Part shown: piece by piece, positions 40,730 through 49,367 of the stretch
Numbering within the stretch: the first letter of the stretch is position 1
How the letters are laid out: each line of letters starts with the position of its first letter
From: JAENVT01 sp963805445
GTDB lineage: Bacteria > Actinomycetota > Acidimicrobiia > Acidimicrobiales > Ilumatobacteraceae
Assembly (NCBI GenBank): GCA_963805445.1
Contig: CAWDUI010000016.1
Span: forward strand, 1 to 64,000
DNA length: 64,000 nt
Direction: 5' to 3'
Notes under the pieces: model-generated
What the model was told of the DNA's origin: nothing
Databases searched by the model: none
The model's input: only the letters and a program-made list of their open reading frames with translations
Position numbers and translations under genes: made by a program

Positions 40730-41916
40730 TCAGGAGCGCTTAAAAGACACAGACACCAAGATTGCGGCAAGGGTCAAAAGCAGACCGCCGGCAACGGCAA
40801 AAATTCGCCTATGCCTATCGTCCTGACCATCGGTTCAACCAACAAGGGAGAGATAAATTGGCCGAGAAGGAAAAAGGTGGCGAGCCCACCGACTGCCTTG
40901 CCGCGCATCGAACTCGGGACTAAAGAGACAAGCCAGACGTTGACGTTCGGCATAAGCAGGCCAAAACCCAAGCCGCTGACGATCATCGCCGCTATAACGA
41001 CAGGGTAGGAGGATGCCAGAGACAACCCCAGGTAACCGGTGCCCATCAAAACGGCAAAAACCGCGTATATGCGGGTGTGGGAGAGGTGTGCTTTGATTCT
41101 CTTGAATTGCATGGATGTCAGCGCACCCATCAGGGTCATGATACCAATAGCCATGCCGACCCGGGCGCTGCTGATAGAACCCATGGCATCAAGATAAAAA
41201 GGCAGTTGGACCGGGATCATATAGAAGACAAGCATTCCGACAAAGGCCAGGGCATAAATAAAAAAAAGCAGTCGCAGCGGGGGTGCTTTCTCTTGGCTAG
41301 CTTTGGCATGCTGCGACCCTCGCTCATCTTTTTTGTTGGTCGGCTCATATAGAAAAACCAGCACTCCGGGCAAAACAATAAAGGCGAACAGGTACATCAG
41401 AAAGGGGAAACGCCACCCCAGATCGGCCAGCATGCCTCCCGCCGTGAGAAAGACCAGCCCGCCGAAGCCGGTGAAGGCAGCCTGGAGTCCCATGACGCGG
41501 TGCAGCTGGTCATCGCTGTAATAGTCGCCGATCAGCGTAGTAAAGCCGCTCATGATGCCGGCAACTGCTATGCCCAGAAAGGCCCGCCCGACAAAGATGG
41601 CATAGAGAGAATCGCAGTAAAAACCAGAACTGCCGGCAAGGCCATAGAGTGCGACGGCGCCGAGCAACACCGGTTTTCGTCCCCAGCGGTCCATGAACCA
41701 GCCGGCAAAAGGGGCGCTTAAAGCAATAAACAGGGCATGCACTGAAAGCAGCAGTTTCACCAGCAGGTCGATGTGCGGCGTTATCTGAAAAGCGGCGTGC
41801 ATCTGTGGCAGGGCCGGAGCGATGGTTGCTCCGGCCATAACCGTCATGGTACTGCCAAACAGCAGCGTGGTCTGCCGCAGTCGTGGGTAATCTTTTTTGC
41901 CGGCCACTCCGGTCAT
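40730..41916 (-). CDS. MFS permease, one frameshift
   Basis: Twelve hydrophobic segments. The MFS motif between helices 2 and 3 is GWFMDRWGRKPVLLG, and QLHRVMGLQAAFTGFGGLVF lies in the middle of the N-terminal half. A charged central loop (NKKDERGSQHAKASQEKAPP) separates the halves. A slip near 40,810 hides the last helix: in the next frame IFAVAGGLLLTLAAILVSVS ends at TGA 40730. Resembles the Bcr/CflA or AraJ-like drug/sugar efflux class; substrate unknown. ATG overlaps the cupin stop (ATGA). Confidence 0.9.
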
Positions 41917-42215
41917 TTCTTCTTCTCGATCTGTGCCGGGGACCTGTCGGGATGGATGATAACCAGCTTGGTCGGGGCTTCCTGGGCATCGATGACATGT
42001 TCGACGCCAACGGGCAGGTGAATGAAAGAAGGGGCATGATAGGTTGCCGGTGTCGGGGTATCGTCTCTAGTGAGAATAACCGAGCCTTGGGCGACAAAGA
42101 TGAACTCTTCGAAAAGATGGGCCTCTCGTGGCGAGGTGTCCTCCGGGCCGGCAAAAACCACTTCTACCTCGAATTCCTCATGAATACCTTTATACAGGCG
42201 GGTAATATCTGGCAT
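41913..42215 (-). CDS. Cupin-domain protein
   Basis: About 100 residues from ATG 42215, which follows AAGGAGG. FEVEVVFAGPEDTSPREAHL and FEEFIFVAQGSVILTRDD form the first cupin motif, TYHAPSFIHLPVGVEHVIDA the second (with H-P-x-G-x-H), and LVIIHPDRSPAQIEKKK ends the chain. The metal-binding His set is present only in part. Small stand-alone cupins often tune or bind sugar acids. Translationally coupled to the MFS permease. Confidence 0.85.
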   Translation of the reverse strand: MPDITRLYKGIHEEFEVEVVFAGPEDTSPREAHLFEEFIFVAQGSVILTRDDTPTPATYHAPSFIHLPVGVEHVIDAQEAPTKLVIIHPDRSPAQIEKKK

Positions 42216-42506
42216 GGCATCCTCCTTGATCCATTTCGCTGGCAACGGGTAATTCGAATTATGACAAAAATATCAACTAAAATTGATATATATTCTACCA
42301 ATCCGGATAAATCATCATTTTTCCGCTGCATTCTTATCAATCGTGTTTATCAATTTTCCTTGATCTGGATGGCAAGCTCCAAAACCTTGTTTTTAACGAA
42401 TGGGTGAGGTAAAATTTTCTCCATCGTGACTTGTAGATCCTGACTCTTTGCTCAAATTCGAGAAAGGTTTTCGGCTTGCTCACTGTCTCTTCTTACAGGA
42501 TCAGAT
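42216..42506. promoter_or_regulatory. Divergent promoter region cupin/MFS versus RraA-Tct cluster
   Basis: No gene is seen in these 291 bases, which are AT-rich. An inverted repeat ATATCAA-ctaaaa-TTGATAT sits at 42270-42289, and AATTCGAATT at 42251-42260, both close to the cupin start. TATCAA also recurs at about 42340 and 42351 as TTATCAAT. These are candidate operators for a regulator of the two divergent transport clusters. Confidence 0.4.
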
Positions 42507-42992
42507 ATGAATATGATAATCAAAACTGCCGATCTTTATGACCGGTACGAGGAAAAACTCCAGGTGTGTGCACCTCTCTTCCACCACTTCGGCGGACACC
42601 GATCGTTTCACGGCAGGATAGCGACCTTGAAATGTTTCGAGGATAATTCCCTGGTCAGCAAATTCCTGGGCAGGCCGGGTGAAGGACGAGTCCTGGTTGT
42701 CGATGCAGGAGGCTCTTTGCGTTGTGCCATGCTGGGAGATCAATTAGCGCAGAAAGCTGTCGAAAACGGATGGGCCGGTGTGCTGATGTTCGGATGCATT
42801 CGTGACAGAGAAGATATCGGCAGGATGCCGCTCGGGGTTCTGGCTCTTGCTTCCAACCCACGGAAAAGTATCAAAAAAGGGGCTGGGGACGCCGATATTA
42901 TGGTAGAATTTGCCGATGTCTCTTTCCGGCCGGACGAGTGGCTCTATGCCGACCAGGATGGAGTAGTGGTGTTACCGGAACAAGCGCAATAA
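42507..42992 (+). CDS. RraA-family protein (HMG/CHA aldolase-like)
   Basis: Intact, 161 residues. VLVVDAGGSLRCAMLGDQLA, then WAGVLMFGCIRDREDIGRMP, the GxxRD motif of 4-hydroxy-4-methyl-2-oxoglutarate aldolases and RNase E regulators, and ASNPRKSIKKGAGDADIMVE and PDEWLYADQDGVVVLPEQ at the end. The position beside a carboxylate transporter fits an aldolase or oxaloacetate-decarboxylase role better than RNase E control. The start codon choice is ATG 42507 (an ATG also lies at 42513). Confidence 0.9.
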   Translation: MNMIIKTADLYDRYEEKLQVCAPLFHHFGGHRSFHGRIATLKCFEDNSLVSKFLGRPGEGRVLVVDAGGSLRCAMLGDQLAQKAVENGWAGVLMFGCIRDREDIGRMPLGVLALASNPRKSIKKGAGDADIMVEFADVSFRPDEWLYADQDGVVVLPEQAQ

Positions 42993-43120
42993 GGCAGGCG
43001 TTCTTCGAGTCCGTTCAATATATGCGGGAAAGATATCGACGCTCCTGCTCGACTTGAAAGGGAACGGGAGATGCCCCTGTTAAGGCTTGATTTAATAAAC
43101 ATTCAAAAAAGGAGCACATT

Positions 43121-44089
43121 ATGAAATTGATGAAATTAGCGGCAATAGCACTCCTGTGTAGCTCTCTTGCAGCCGGCTCGGCCTTTGGTGCCAAAATTGA
43201 AAAACCTGAATGTATTGCCCCTGCCAAACCGGGCGGAGGTTTTGACTTGACCTGTCGTATTGCCATGCTAGGTCTGAAAGATCAGCTGCCGACTCTTATG
43301 CAGGTGACCTTTATGCCGGGTGGGATTGGAGCGGTGGCCATCAACCTGTTTAATTCCACTCGAACCGATGATCCCAATGCTATCGTCGCCTTTTCTTCCG
43401 GTTCACTGTTAAATATTGCTACCGGAAAATACGGCAAGTGGACGGAAAACGATGTCCGCTGGCTCGCTTCTGCCGGGGCTGATTTTGGCGCGGTTATCGT
43501 TCGGGACGATTCCAAGTTCAAAAATCTGGGTGATTTAATGACCGAAATAAAAAAAGGGGAGGCCAGTGTGGTTGTTGGTGCCGGCGGCTCGGTCGGCTCA
43601 CAGGATTGGATGAAGGCGGCGCTGCTTGTCAAGTCGATTGACAAAGATCCGCGGAAAATGCGTTATGTCGCTTATGACGGTGGCGGTGATGCAATCGCCG
43701 GGCTTCTTGGCGGCAGTATCGAGGTTTATATGGGCGATGTCGGTGAAATGGCTTCTCGTCTTGACGGCAGCTTGCGCATTCTCGCGGTGATGTCCCCCGA
43801 GCGTCTGCCGGAGCCTTTTGCCAAATATCCGACAGCGAAAGAACTCGGTTATGATGCCGAATGGACGATCATGCGCGGCTACTATATGGGTAAGAATGTC
43901 TCCGATGAGGCATACAATGCCTGGGTAGATGCCTTCAAGGCTGCTTATGCAACTGAAGAGTTTGCCAAGATCCAGAAAGAAAAGGGCCTTTTGCCGCTTA
44001 ATATGGCCGGTAAAGAGTTTGATGCCGATGTGAAAAAACGCGTGGAAAGGATGCGTGGAATCGCCAAGGAAGCGGGTTTGATCAAATAA
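43121..44089 (+). CDS. Tripartite tricarboxylate transporter substrate-binding protein TctC
   Basis: ATG 43121 follows AAGGAGCAC. Signal peptide KLAAIALLCSSLAAGSAFGA. TctC marks: CIAPAKPGGGFDLTCRIAML (the PGGGxD loop), MPGGIGAVAINLFNSTRTDD, VFSSGSLLNIATGKYGKWTE-type residues, SVVVGAGGSVGSQDWMKAAL, YVAYDGGGDAIAGLLGGSIE, VEVYMGDVGEMASRLDGSLR and PTAKELGYDAEWTIMRGYYM. A periplasmic protein of 322 residues that brings a carboxylate to TctAB. Substrate could be citrate, tartrate or an aromatic/dicarboxylic acid. Confidence 0.93.
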   Translation: MKLMKLAAIALLCSSLAAGSAFGAKIEKPECIAPAKPGGGFDLTCRIAMLGLKDQLPTLMQVTFMPGGIGAVAINLFNSTRTDDPNAIVAFSSGSLLNIATGKYGKWTENDVRWLASAGADFGAVIVRDDSKFKNLGDLMTEIKKGEASVVVGAGGSVGSQDWMKAALLVKSIDKDPRKMRYVAYDGGGDAIAGLLGGSIEVYMGDVGEMASRLDGSLRILAVMSPERLPEPFAKYPTAKELGYDAEWTIMRGYYMGKNVSDEAYNAWVDAFKAAYATEEFAKIQKEKGLLPLNMAGKEFDADVKKRVERMRGIAKEAGLIK

Positions 44090-44107
44090 CTTGTCAGAGC
44101 AAACCGA

Positions 44108-44135
44108 GCCCCGGTTCAACATTGACTCCCGGGGC
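44108..44135 (+). terminator. Stem-loop between tctC and tctB
   Basis: GCCCCGG (44108-44114) pairs with CCGGGGC (44129-44135) around a 14-base loop, 15 bases before the tctB ATG and without a T-run. Such elements after a binding-protein gene usually stabilise the upstream mRNA or cause partial termination, giving more binding protein than permease. Confidence 0.6.
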
Positions 44136-44149
44136 ATTTGGAGGAAAAA

Positions 44150-44602
44150 ATGGCGGATAGAATTTTTGGCTGTATCGCCTTGGCCATTGCTCTCGGTTAC
44201 GGTTTTATCGCCTTTACCATAATAGAAGCGCCGTTCCAGTACGACCCCTTAGGCCCAGAGAGCTGGCCGCAGATACTCTCGGTTGCTGCCTGCCTCTGTT
44301 GTCTCTATATAATTATTTTTCCGGACGGAACCAGGCTTAAGGTCCTTGGAACAACGCTGGTTCGCATTGCTGTCCTGGTCGTTTTACTGTCGACCTACGC
44401 CTATTGTTATGAGCCACTGGGCTTTATCGTTTCGACCACCTTGTTCTGTCTGGTTCTCTCAAAAATACTCGGAGCGACTATCTGGCAGGCGGGTCTTTTT
44501 GGGGTCGCCTCCGGAGGGGGTGGCTATCTGGTCTGCGCCGTGCTGCTGGATCTAAACCTGCCGGAAGGTGTGGTCCTGAAAATATTGCGGGGGGTGTCAT
44601 GA
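44150..44602 (+). CDS. Tripartite tricarboxylate transporter small permease TctB
   Basis: ATG 44150 follows GGAGG. Four hydrophobic segments: IFGCIALAIALGYGFIAFTI, ILSVAACLCCLYIIIF, IAVLVVLLSTYAYCYEPLGF and AGLFGVASGGGGYLVCAVLL. The YDPLGPESWPQILS motif between helices 1 and 2 is the TctB mark. 150 residues, usual size. The stop overlaps the tctA start as ATGA. Confidence 0.92.
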   Translation: MADRIFGCIALAIALGYGFIAFTIIEAPFQYDPLGPESWPQILSVAACLCCLYIIIFPDGTRLKVLGTTLVRIAVLVVLLSTYAYCYEPLGFIVSTTLFCLVLSKILGATIWQAGLFGVASGGGGYLVCAVLLDLNLPEGVVLKILRGVS

Positions 44603-46122
44603 ACGAAGTCTTCTCAGGTCTCTACACAGGTTTTGGCGTTGCCCTCGCTCCGATGAATCTGCTCTATGTAATCATCGGCTGCTTCTCCGGCACCCTTATC
44701 GGTGCATTGCCTGGTATCGGGCCCATCAACGGGGTGGCAATTCTTTTGCCCATCGCCTACAGCATGGGCCTACCGCCCGAGTCGGCTCTTATACTTCTTG
44801 CCGGAATCTATTATGGGGCGGAATATGGCGGTCGAATTTCATCCATACTGCTCAATGTTCCCGGCGATGCAGGTGCCGTCTTTACAACGCTTGACGGCAA
44901 CCCCATGGCTAAAAAAGGGGAGGCGGGACGGGCTCTGTCCCTGTCGGCAGTCGCTTCCTTTGTCGGCGGAACCATCGCGGTTATTCTGATGAGTCTTTTC
45001 GGTCCCTTACTCGCCTCGGTGGCGATTCATTTTAATCCATCGGATTATGTCGCCCTCATGGTCTTTGCCTTTACCTGCCTGGCTTCTCTCATCGGCAAGA
45101 ATCCGGTAAAGACCCTGCTGGCGGCAATAATGGGCCTGATGATTGCCTCTATCGGCATCGATGCCAATACCGGGGTCGCCAGGTTCACCTTCGGGGTCCC
45201 CGATATTCTGGCCGGGATCGATTTTCTGGTCATTGTCATCGGTCTTTTCGGCATGGGGGAATTGATCACTCTGGTTGAACATCAGATTACCGGCAAACTG
45301 CAGGTTCTTCCGGTCGGCAAGAGCTTTGTCTCGCTCAAGGATCTGTCTGTGGTTAAATGGACAATGCTTCGCTGTTCGCTGCTCGGATTTTTTATCGGCG
45401 TTCTGCCGGGAACCGGCGCTTCGGTGGCCTCGGCTGTGGCCTATGGCACGGAGAAACGGATTGCCGGAAAAAGCGGTGCAAGTTTTGGCACCGGGGATAT
45501 TCGTGGTCTGGCCGCTCCGGAGGCAGCCAATAACAGTTCGGCCGGTGGGGCGATGGTGCCGATGCTCACCCTGGGGATTCCCGGTTCCGGCACTACCGCC
45601 ATTTTGCTCGGGGCCTTACTGCTGTTCAATGTTACCCCCGGTCCGTTAATGTTTCAACAGCGTCCAGAGATCGCCTGGGGACTGATCGCCTCAATGTATA
45701 TCGGCAATCTGGCTCTTCTGGTTATCAATCTGCCGCTGGTTGGCCTGTTTGCCCGGCTTCTGACAATTCCGCAGAAATACCTGACGCCGCTGATCGCTGT
45801 CTTAGCTTTTATCGGGGTTTACTCGGTGGTGAGTAATCCATTTGATCTGTATATGATTATCGGTCTTGGCCTCTTTGGCTGGCTGCTGAGGAAAATGGGT
45901 TTTTCTCTTGCTCCGGTAATTCTCGGAGTGGTGCTGGGAAATCTGTTTGAAGATAATCTGCGACGGGCTCTGTCGATCTCCGGGGGGGACTGGATGGTAC
46001 TTCTCCAGTCGGGACGGAGTATCGTCATTTATATTCTCACCGTGCTGATCCTGATCGTGCCACCGCTTTACAGCAGAATAACGAGAAACAATATGGATAA
46101 AACGGCACAGGACGCAGAGTAA
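44599..46122 (+). CDS. Tripartite tricarboxylate transporter large permease TctA
   Basis: 507 residues, about twelve helices. GALPGIGPINGVAILLPIAY and LAGIYYGAEYGGRISSILLN with VPGDAGAVFTTLDGNPMAKK are the TctA signatures; the repeat in the second half reads VLPGTGASVASAVAYGTEKR, PEAANNSSAGGAMVPMLTLG and IPGSGTTAILLGALLLFNVT. TctA carries the substrate through the membrane with sodium or proton coupling. Fully intact, with block B codon use. Confidence 0.95.
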   Translation: MNEVFSGLYTGFGVALAPMNLLYVIIGCFSGTLIGALPGIGPINGVAILLPIAYSMGLPPESALILLAGIYYGAEYGGRISSILLNVPGDAGAVFTTLDGNPMAKKGEAGRALSLSAVASFVGGTIAVILMSLFGPLLASVAIHFNPSDYVALMVFAFTCLASLIGKNPVKTLLAAIMGLMIASIGIDANTGVARFTFGVPDILAGIDFLVIVIGLFGMGELITLVEHQITGKLQVLPVGKSFVSLKDLSVVKWTMLRCSLLGFFIGVLPGTGASVASAVAYGTEKRIAGKSGASFGTGDIRGLAAPEAANNSSAGGAMVPMLTLGIPGSGTTAILLGALLLFNVTPGPLMFQQRPEIAWGLIASMYIGNLALLVINLPLVGLFARLLTIPQKYLTPLIAVLAFIGVYSVVSNPFDLYMIIGLGLFGWLLRKMGFSLAPVILGVVLGNLFEDNLRRALSISGGDWMVLLQSGRSIVIYILTVLILIVPPLYSRITRNNMDKTAQDAE

Positions 46123-46199
46123 TATCTCCCGGCACCTTGGCTTGCAAGAGTAGGATGGACGATCTTGCCATCCCCTGTTTTGGTTGGTACGAGTATATC

Positions 46200-47294
46200 A
46201 TGACTGAAAAATCAATAAGGGCCGGGATGCTCGGAAATAGTGTAGTGCAGGTGGTGCTTACCCTGACAATAGGTACCGGCGGAGCACTCGTCGCCCGGCT
46301 GGCAGGGCTTCCGGCCGCAGCGCTGATAGGTTCGACCCTTGCGGTATCTGCCGTGTCGTTTTGCCGGTTGCCTACCCGTGTGCCTACATGGTTACGCAAT
46401 ATGGCCTTTGCCGCCATCGGTTGCTCGCTTGGCTCCGGAGTGAACACAGATTTTCTTGAGCTGGCGGTCAAATGGCCTCTTAGCTTGAGCGGCCTGGTGC
46501 TGGTGATGGGGGCCATACTCCTGGTCAGTAGCTGGGTCCTGACCGCTTTTTTCGGCCAGTCCAAAACAACGGCGATCCTTGCCGCTTCTCCCGGTGCCCT
46601 GACGTATTCCTTGGCCATTGCCGCAACGGGAGTAGGTGACGCCCGGGCGATCATAGTTATTCAGAGCATCAGGCTGCTGTCGATTACCGCTGGCCTTCCC
46701 CTGGTTCTCGATCTGTTGGATCTGCCGCACGGTAGCGGCGGTGCGGGCGGGCAGAGCAGCATTGCTCTGGCGGCAACCGCAGGTCTGTTTCTGTTGACTT
46801 TGCTGTTTGGGTTCCTGCTCACCCGCTGGCGACTCCCTGCCGCCTATCTGATTGCCGGAGTCCTCGTGAGCGGGATCCTGCACTATCTCGGAGTTGTTTC
46901 CGGTCGGCCGCAGAGCGGATTTTTACTAACCGGCTTTGTTATCACCGGGGCGGTTATCGGGGCCAGATTTACCAGTATTCCCCTGGCCGACATCAAACGC
47001 CTCGTCGGCGGCGCCCTGGCCGTGGTCGTCGTATCCAGTGCCGTAGCCGCGCTGTTTGCTGCACTTACCGCAAAATTCCTCGGCCTGCCTTTTGGCCAGG
47101 TATGGGTTGCTTATGCGCCGGGTGGAGTGGAGGCGATGGCGGCGATGGCTCTATCTCTTGGCTATGATTCTGCCTTTGTCGCCACCCACCATCTTTTCCG
47201 GATCATTCTGCTGTTGTTTATTTTACCGGTCCTTTTGCGGTTGTTCAAAAAGACCGAAACCCAGTTCTCGCCGGAAGATAATTTTTCTAACTGA
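46200..47294 (+). CDS. AbrB-family membrane protein (ammonia-monooxygenase-associated type)
   Basis: Two similar membrane halves: VVQVVLTLTIGTGGALVARL, LAGLPAAALIGSTLAVSAVS and RNMAFAAIGCSLGSGVNTDF in the first; RWRLPAAYLIAGVLVSGILH, LTGFVITGAVIGARFTSIPL and YAPGGVEAMAAMALSLGYDS with AFVATHHLFRII in the second. The GCSLG/GxxIG and PGGVEAMAxMAxxLG patterns are those of the family with the AbrB duplication. These proteins often accompany TTT or TRAP carboxylate transporters. ATG 46200 is chosen by similarity of the N-terminus; ATG 46137 and 46154 are possible. Confidence 0.87.
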   Translation: MTEKSIRAGMLGNSVVQVVLTLTIGTGGALVARLAGLPAAALIGSTLAVSAVSFCRLPTRVPTWLRNMAFAAIGCSLGSGVNTDFLELAVKWPLSLSGLVLVMGAILLVSSWVLTAFFGQSKTTAILAASPGALTYSLAIAATGVGDARAIIVIQSIRLLSITAGLPLVLDLLDLPHGSGGAGGQSSIALAATAGLFLLTLLFGFLLTRWRLPAAYLIAGVLVSGILHYLGVVSGRPQSGFLLTGFVITGAVIGARFTSIPLADIKRLVGGALAVVVVSSAVAALFAALTAKFLGLPFGQVWVAYAPGGVEAMAAMALSLGYDSAFVATHHLFRIILLLFILPVLLRLFKKTETQFSPEDNFSN

Positions 47295-47307
47295 AAAAGT
47301 GATTGAT

Positions 47308-47772
47308 TTACCGCTTTTCAGAGTCAATCGACCGACGTGCTACGATAAGGTTACCGACATAGACCTGGACGACCTCTCCGTTCTGGTTCATCGTCGTCGT
47401 ACGTGCCCTGATCATCCCCTGCTCCGGTCGCGATCTTGACGGTCGTATTTCAAGAATCTCAGTCTCAACCCGCAATTCGTCCCCTGGGCGCACAGGCCGT
47501 GGCCAGCGCAACTCATCAATACCTGCGCCAATGATGCCGCCTGCAGGTTTGAAGGTACTTTCGACCAGAAGACGCATGGTCAATGCCGCAGTGTGCCAGC
47601 CACTTGCGGCAAGGCTTTTAAAAAAGGTGTACCGTGCTGCCTCATGGTCAAGATGGAAGGGCTGCGGATCCAATTGGGCGGCAAATTCCCGGATTTGGGC
47701 CCCGTCGACGATCAGCCGCCCTGAACCGAATACCTGACCCACCTGAAAGTCGTCTAAATAAAGCTCATACAT
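47308..47772 (-). CDS. MaoC-like dehydratase
   Basis: 154 residues from ATG 47772 (MYELYLDDFQVGQVFGSGRL). The hydratase-2 motif is IREFAAQLDPQPFHLDHEAA (Asp and His catalytic pair), then SGWHTAALTMRLLVESTFKP and IDELRWPRPVRPGDELRVET. Single hot-dog fold, acting on enoyl-CoA or a mesaconyl/methylfumaryl-like thioester. Divergent from the old-yellow-enzyme gene, 186 bases away. Confidence 0.9.
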   Translation of the reverse strand: MYELYLDDFQVGQVFGSGRLIVDGAQIREFAAQLDPQPFHLDHEAARYTFFKSLAASGWHTAALTMRLLVESTFKPAGGIIGAGIDELRWPRPVRPGDELRVETEILEIRPSRSRPEQGMIRARTTTMNQNGEVVQVYVGNLIVARRSIDSEKR

Positions 47773-47819
47773 GGTACAATCTCTAAAGCAGACAGCCCGT
47801 CCTGCCGATCCGGCGGTTG

Positions 47820-47847
47820 TTGACAACTAATTGCATGTGGCTAATAT
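47820..47847 (+). promoter_or_regulatory. Sigma70-type promoter for the old-yellow-enzyme gene
   Basis: TTGACA at 47820-47825, 16-base spacer, TAATAT at 47842-47847, both in good register, about 112 bases before the ATG at 47959. The distance suggests a long 5' leader. Confidence 0.55.
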
Positions 47848-47958
47848 ATTGGCGTATAAGCTTCTGTCAATCACCAGAGCAAGGCTTTTTTGATGTAAAG
47901 TTCTTTGTCAAAAATAAACCCGGCCTGTCGGCATCTTAACAAAAGCGAAAGGAGAAAA

Positions 47959-49057
47959 ATGTCCAGCTTATTTGAACCCACTGAAATAAACGGTATGAAA
48001 CTCAGTAACCGATTCGTGCGATCGGCAACCTACGAGGCAATGGCCGAAGCTGATGGAACGGTAAAAGAACAGCTTGTAAATTATATAGCTGAACTCGTTC
48101 GTGGCGGCGTTGGAATGATAATTACCGGGACACAGTCATGTGACAAGAGAAGGGCAGGCCCTCGACCGGCAGATGGGCATTTATTCCGATACATTGATCG
48201 ACGGTCTGCAGCGGCTGACTTCAACTGTACACGAAAATGGCGGCATTATCGCCGCGCAACTCGCACACGCGGGGATGCGGGCAATAGGAAAAGACGAATA
48301 TGCGGCACTTGGACCATGCGATATCTTTGCCGAGGGGGTGAGAACAGCTGCCGCGATGACCGAGGCCGACATTAAAAGAACCGTCAACGCTTTCGGCGAT
48401 GCGGCCAAAAGAGCAGTCACGTCAGGTTTTGACGCGGTCCAGATCCATGCAGCCCATGGCTATCTGTTGAGTCAGTTCCTCTCACCCTGCAGTAATACCA
48501 GAGGTGACAATTACGCCGGCAACCTGGAAAACCGGGCCAGGCTGCTTCTCGAAGTATACCAGGAAATTAGGCGGAGAGTAGGGCCAGCTTATCCAGTCAT
48601 TATTAAGATCAACTCAGAGGATTTTCTTGATAAAGGGTTCACGGTGGCGGAGATGATTAAAGTTGCTCATATGCTCGAAGACCTTGGCCTTGATGCCATC
48701 GAGATAAGTGGTGGCACCTTTGCCTCGGGTTCCAAGATTCCGTCCAGAATTGGTACCTCCACCTCGGAAGAAAAGGAGGTCTACTATAAAGAGGCGGCTC
48801 GCGCCTTTAAAAAAGAAATCGGCATACCTCTTATTCCGGTCGGCGGTTTTCTATCGTTTGCCAGTGCGGAAAGCGTCGTCACTTCAGGGCTTGCTGACTT
48901 TGTTGCATTATCCCGACCTCTTATCAGGGAGCCGCAGCTGGTGAAAAGATGGGAGAATGGCGACAGGAGAAAGGCCTTATGTATTTCCTGGAAGAAGTTG
49001 TTCCCTGCAACCCTTTTTACCAAAGAGGCGTTGCATTGCGCGGTTGAAAAAGAATGA
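47959..49057 (+). CDS. Old yellow enzyme-family NADH:flavin oxidoreductase, one frameshift
   Basis: ATG 47959 follows AAAGGAGA. MSSLFEPTEINGMKLSNRFV and RSATYEAMAEADGTVKEQLV give the FMN-barrel start; after one break near 48,135, GGIIAAQLAHAGMRAIGKDE, the active-site GFDAVQIHAAHGYLLSQFLS (His-His), and KINSEDFLDKG, DAIEISGGTFASG, IPLIPVGGFLSFASAESVVT, FVALSRPLIREPQLVKRWEN complete the TIM barrel. 366 residues, one-domain form without an iron-sulfur reductase part. The C-terminal CISWKKLFPATLFTKEALHC lacks the CxxCxxC cluster seen in longer relatives. Reduces an enoate or enone. Confidence 0.9.
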
Positions 49058-49079
49058 TCATTTAGTAGAAAGCAAAAAA

Positions 49080-49120
49080 AATCGGGCAGAAAATACAAAT
49101 TGCGTAAATTCTACCCGATT
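49080..49120. terminator. Long inverted repeat after the old-yellow-enzyme gene
   Basis: AATCGGGCAGAA (49080-49091) pairs with TTCTACCCGATT (49109-49120) with one mismatch, around a 17-base AT-rich loop, 23 bases after the stop. A run of seven Gs follows rather than Ts. Likely transcript 3' end. The next 245 bases, up to 49,367, hold no gene that I can support. Confidence 0.55.
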
Positions 49121-49367
49121 GGGGGGGTTAGGTTGTGTTCTGCTGTGAACACCATTTCTAAAGCAAACATCGTGCCGCAAGCAGGGTTTTATCCTATTTG
49201 GTAATATGTGATGTTATTTCGAGTGGTTGGCATAGAAAATTGGCAGATAACAAAATACGGTAATTTGCCGGTTACATAAATTGAACTTGGATTTCTAAAA
49301 TGTAGCTCAACGTCGATTCTGGTAACCGGCTCAGCTCGAATAAAAGCCTGCGACCTGTTAGCCATCT

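Noticed and set aside
49124..49367. A small gene or RNA between the old-yellow-enzyme and ADP-ribosylglycohydrolase genes
   Set aside because: No frame with a ribosome site and no tRNA-like fold could be supported.
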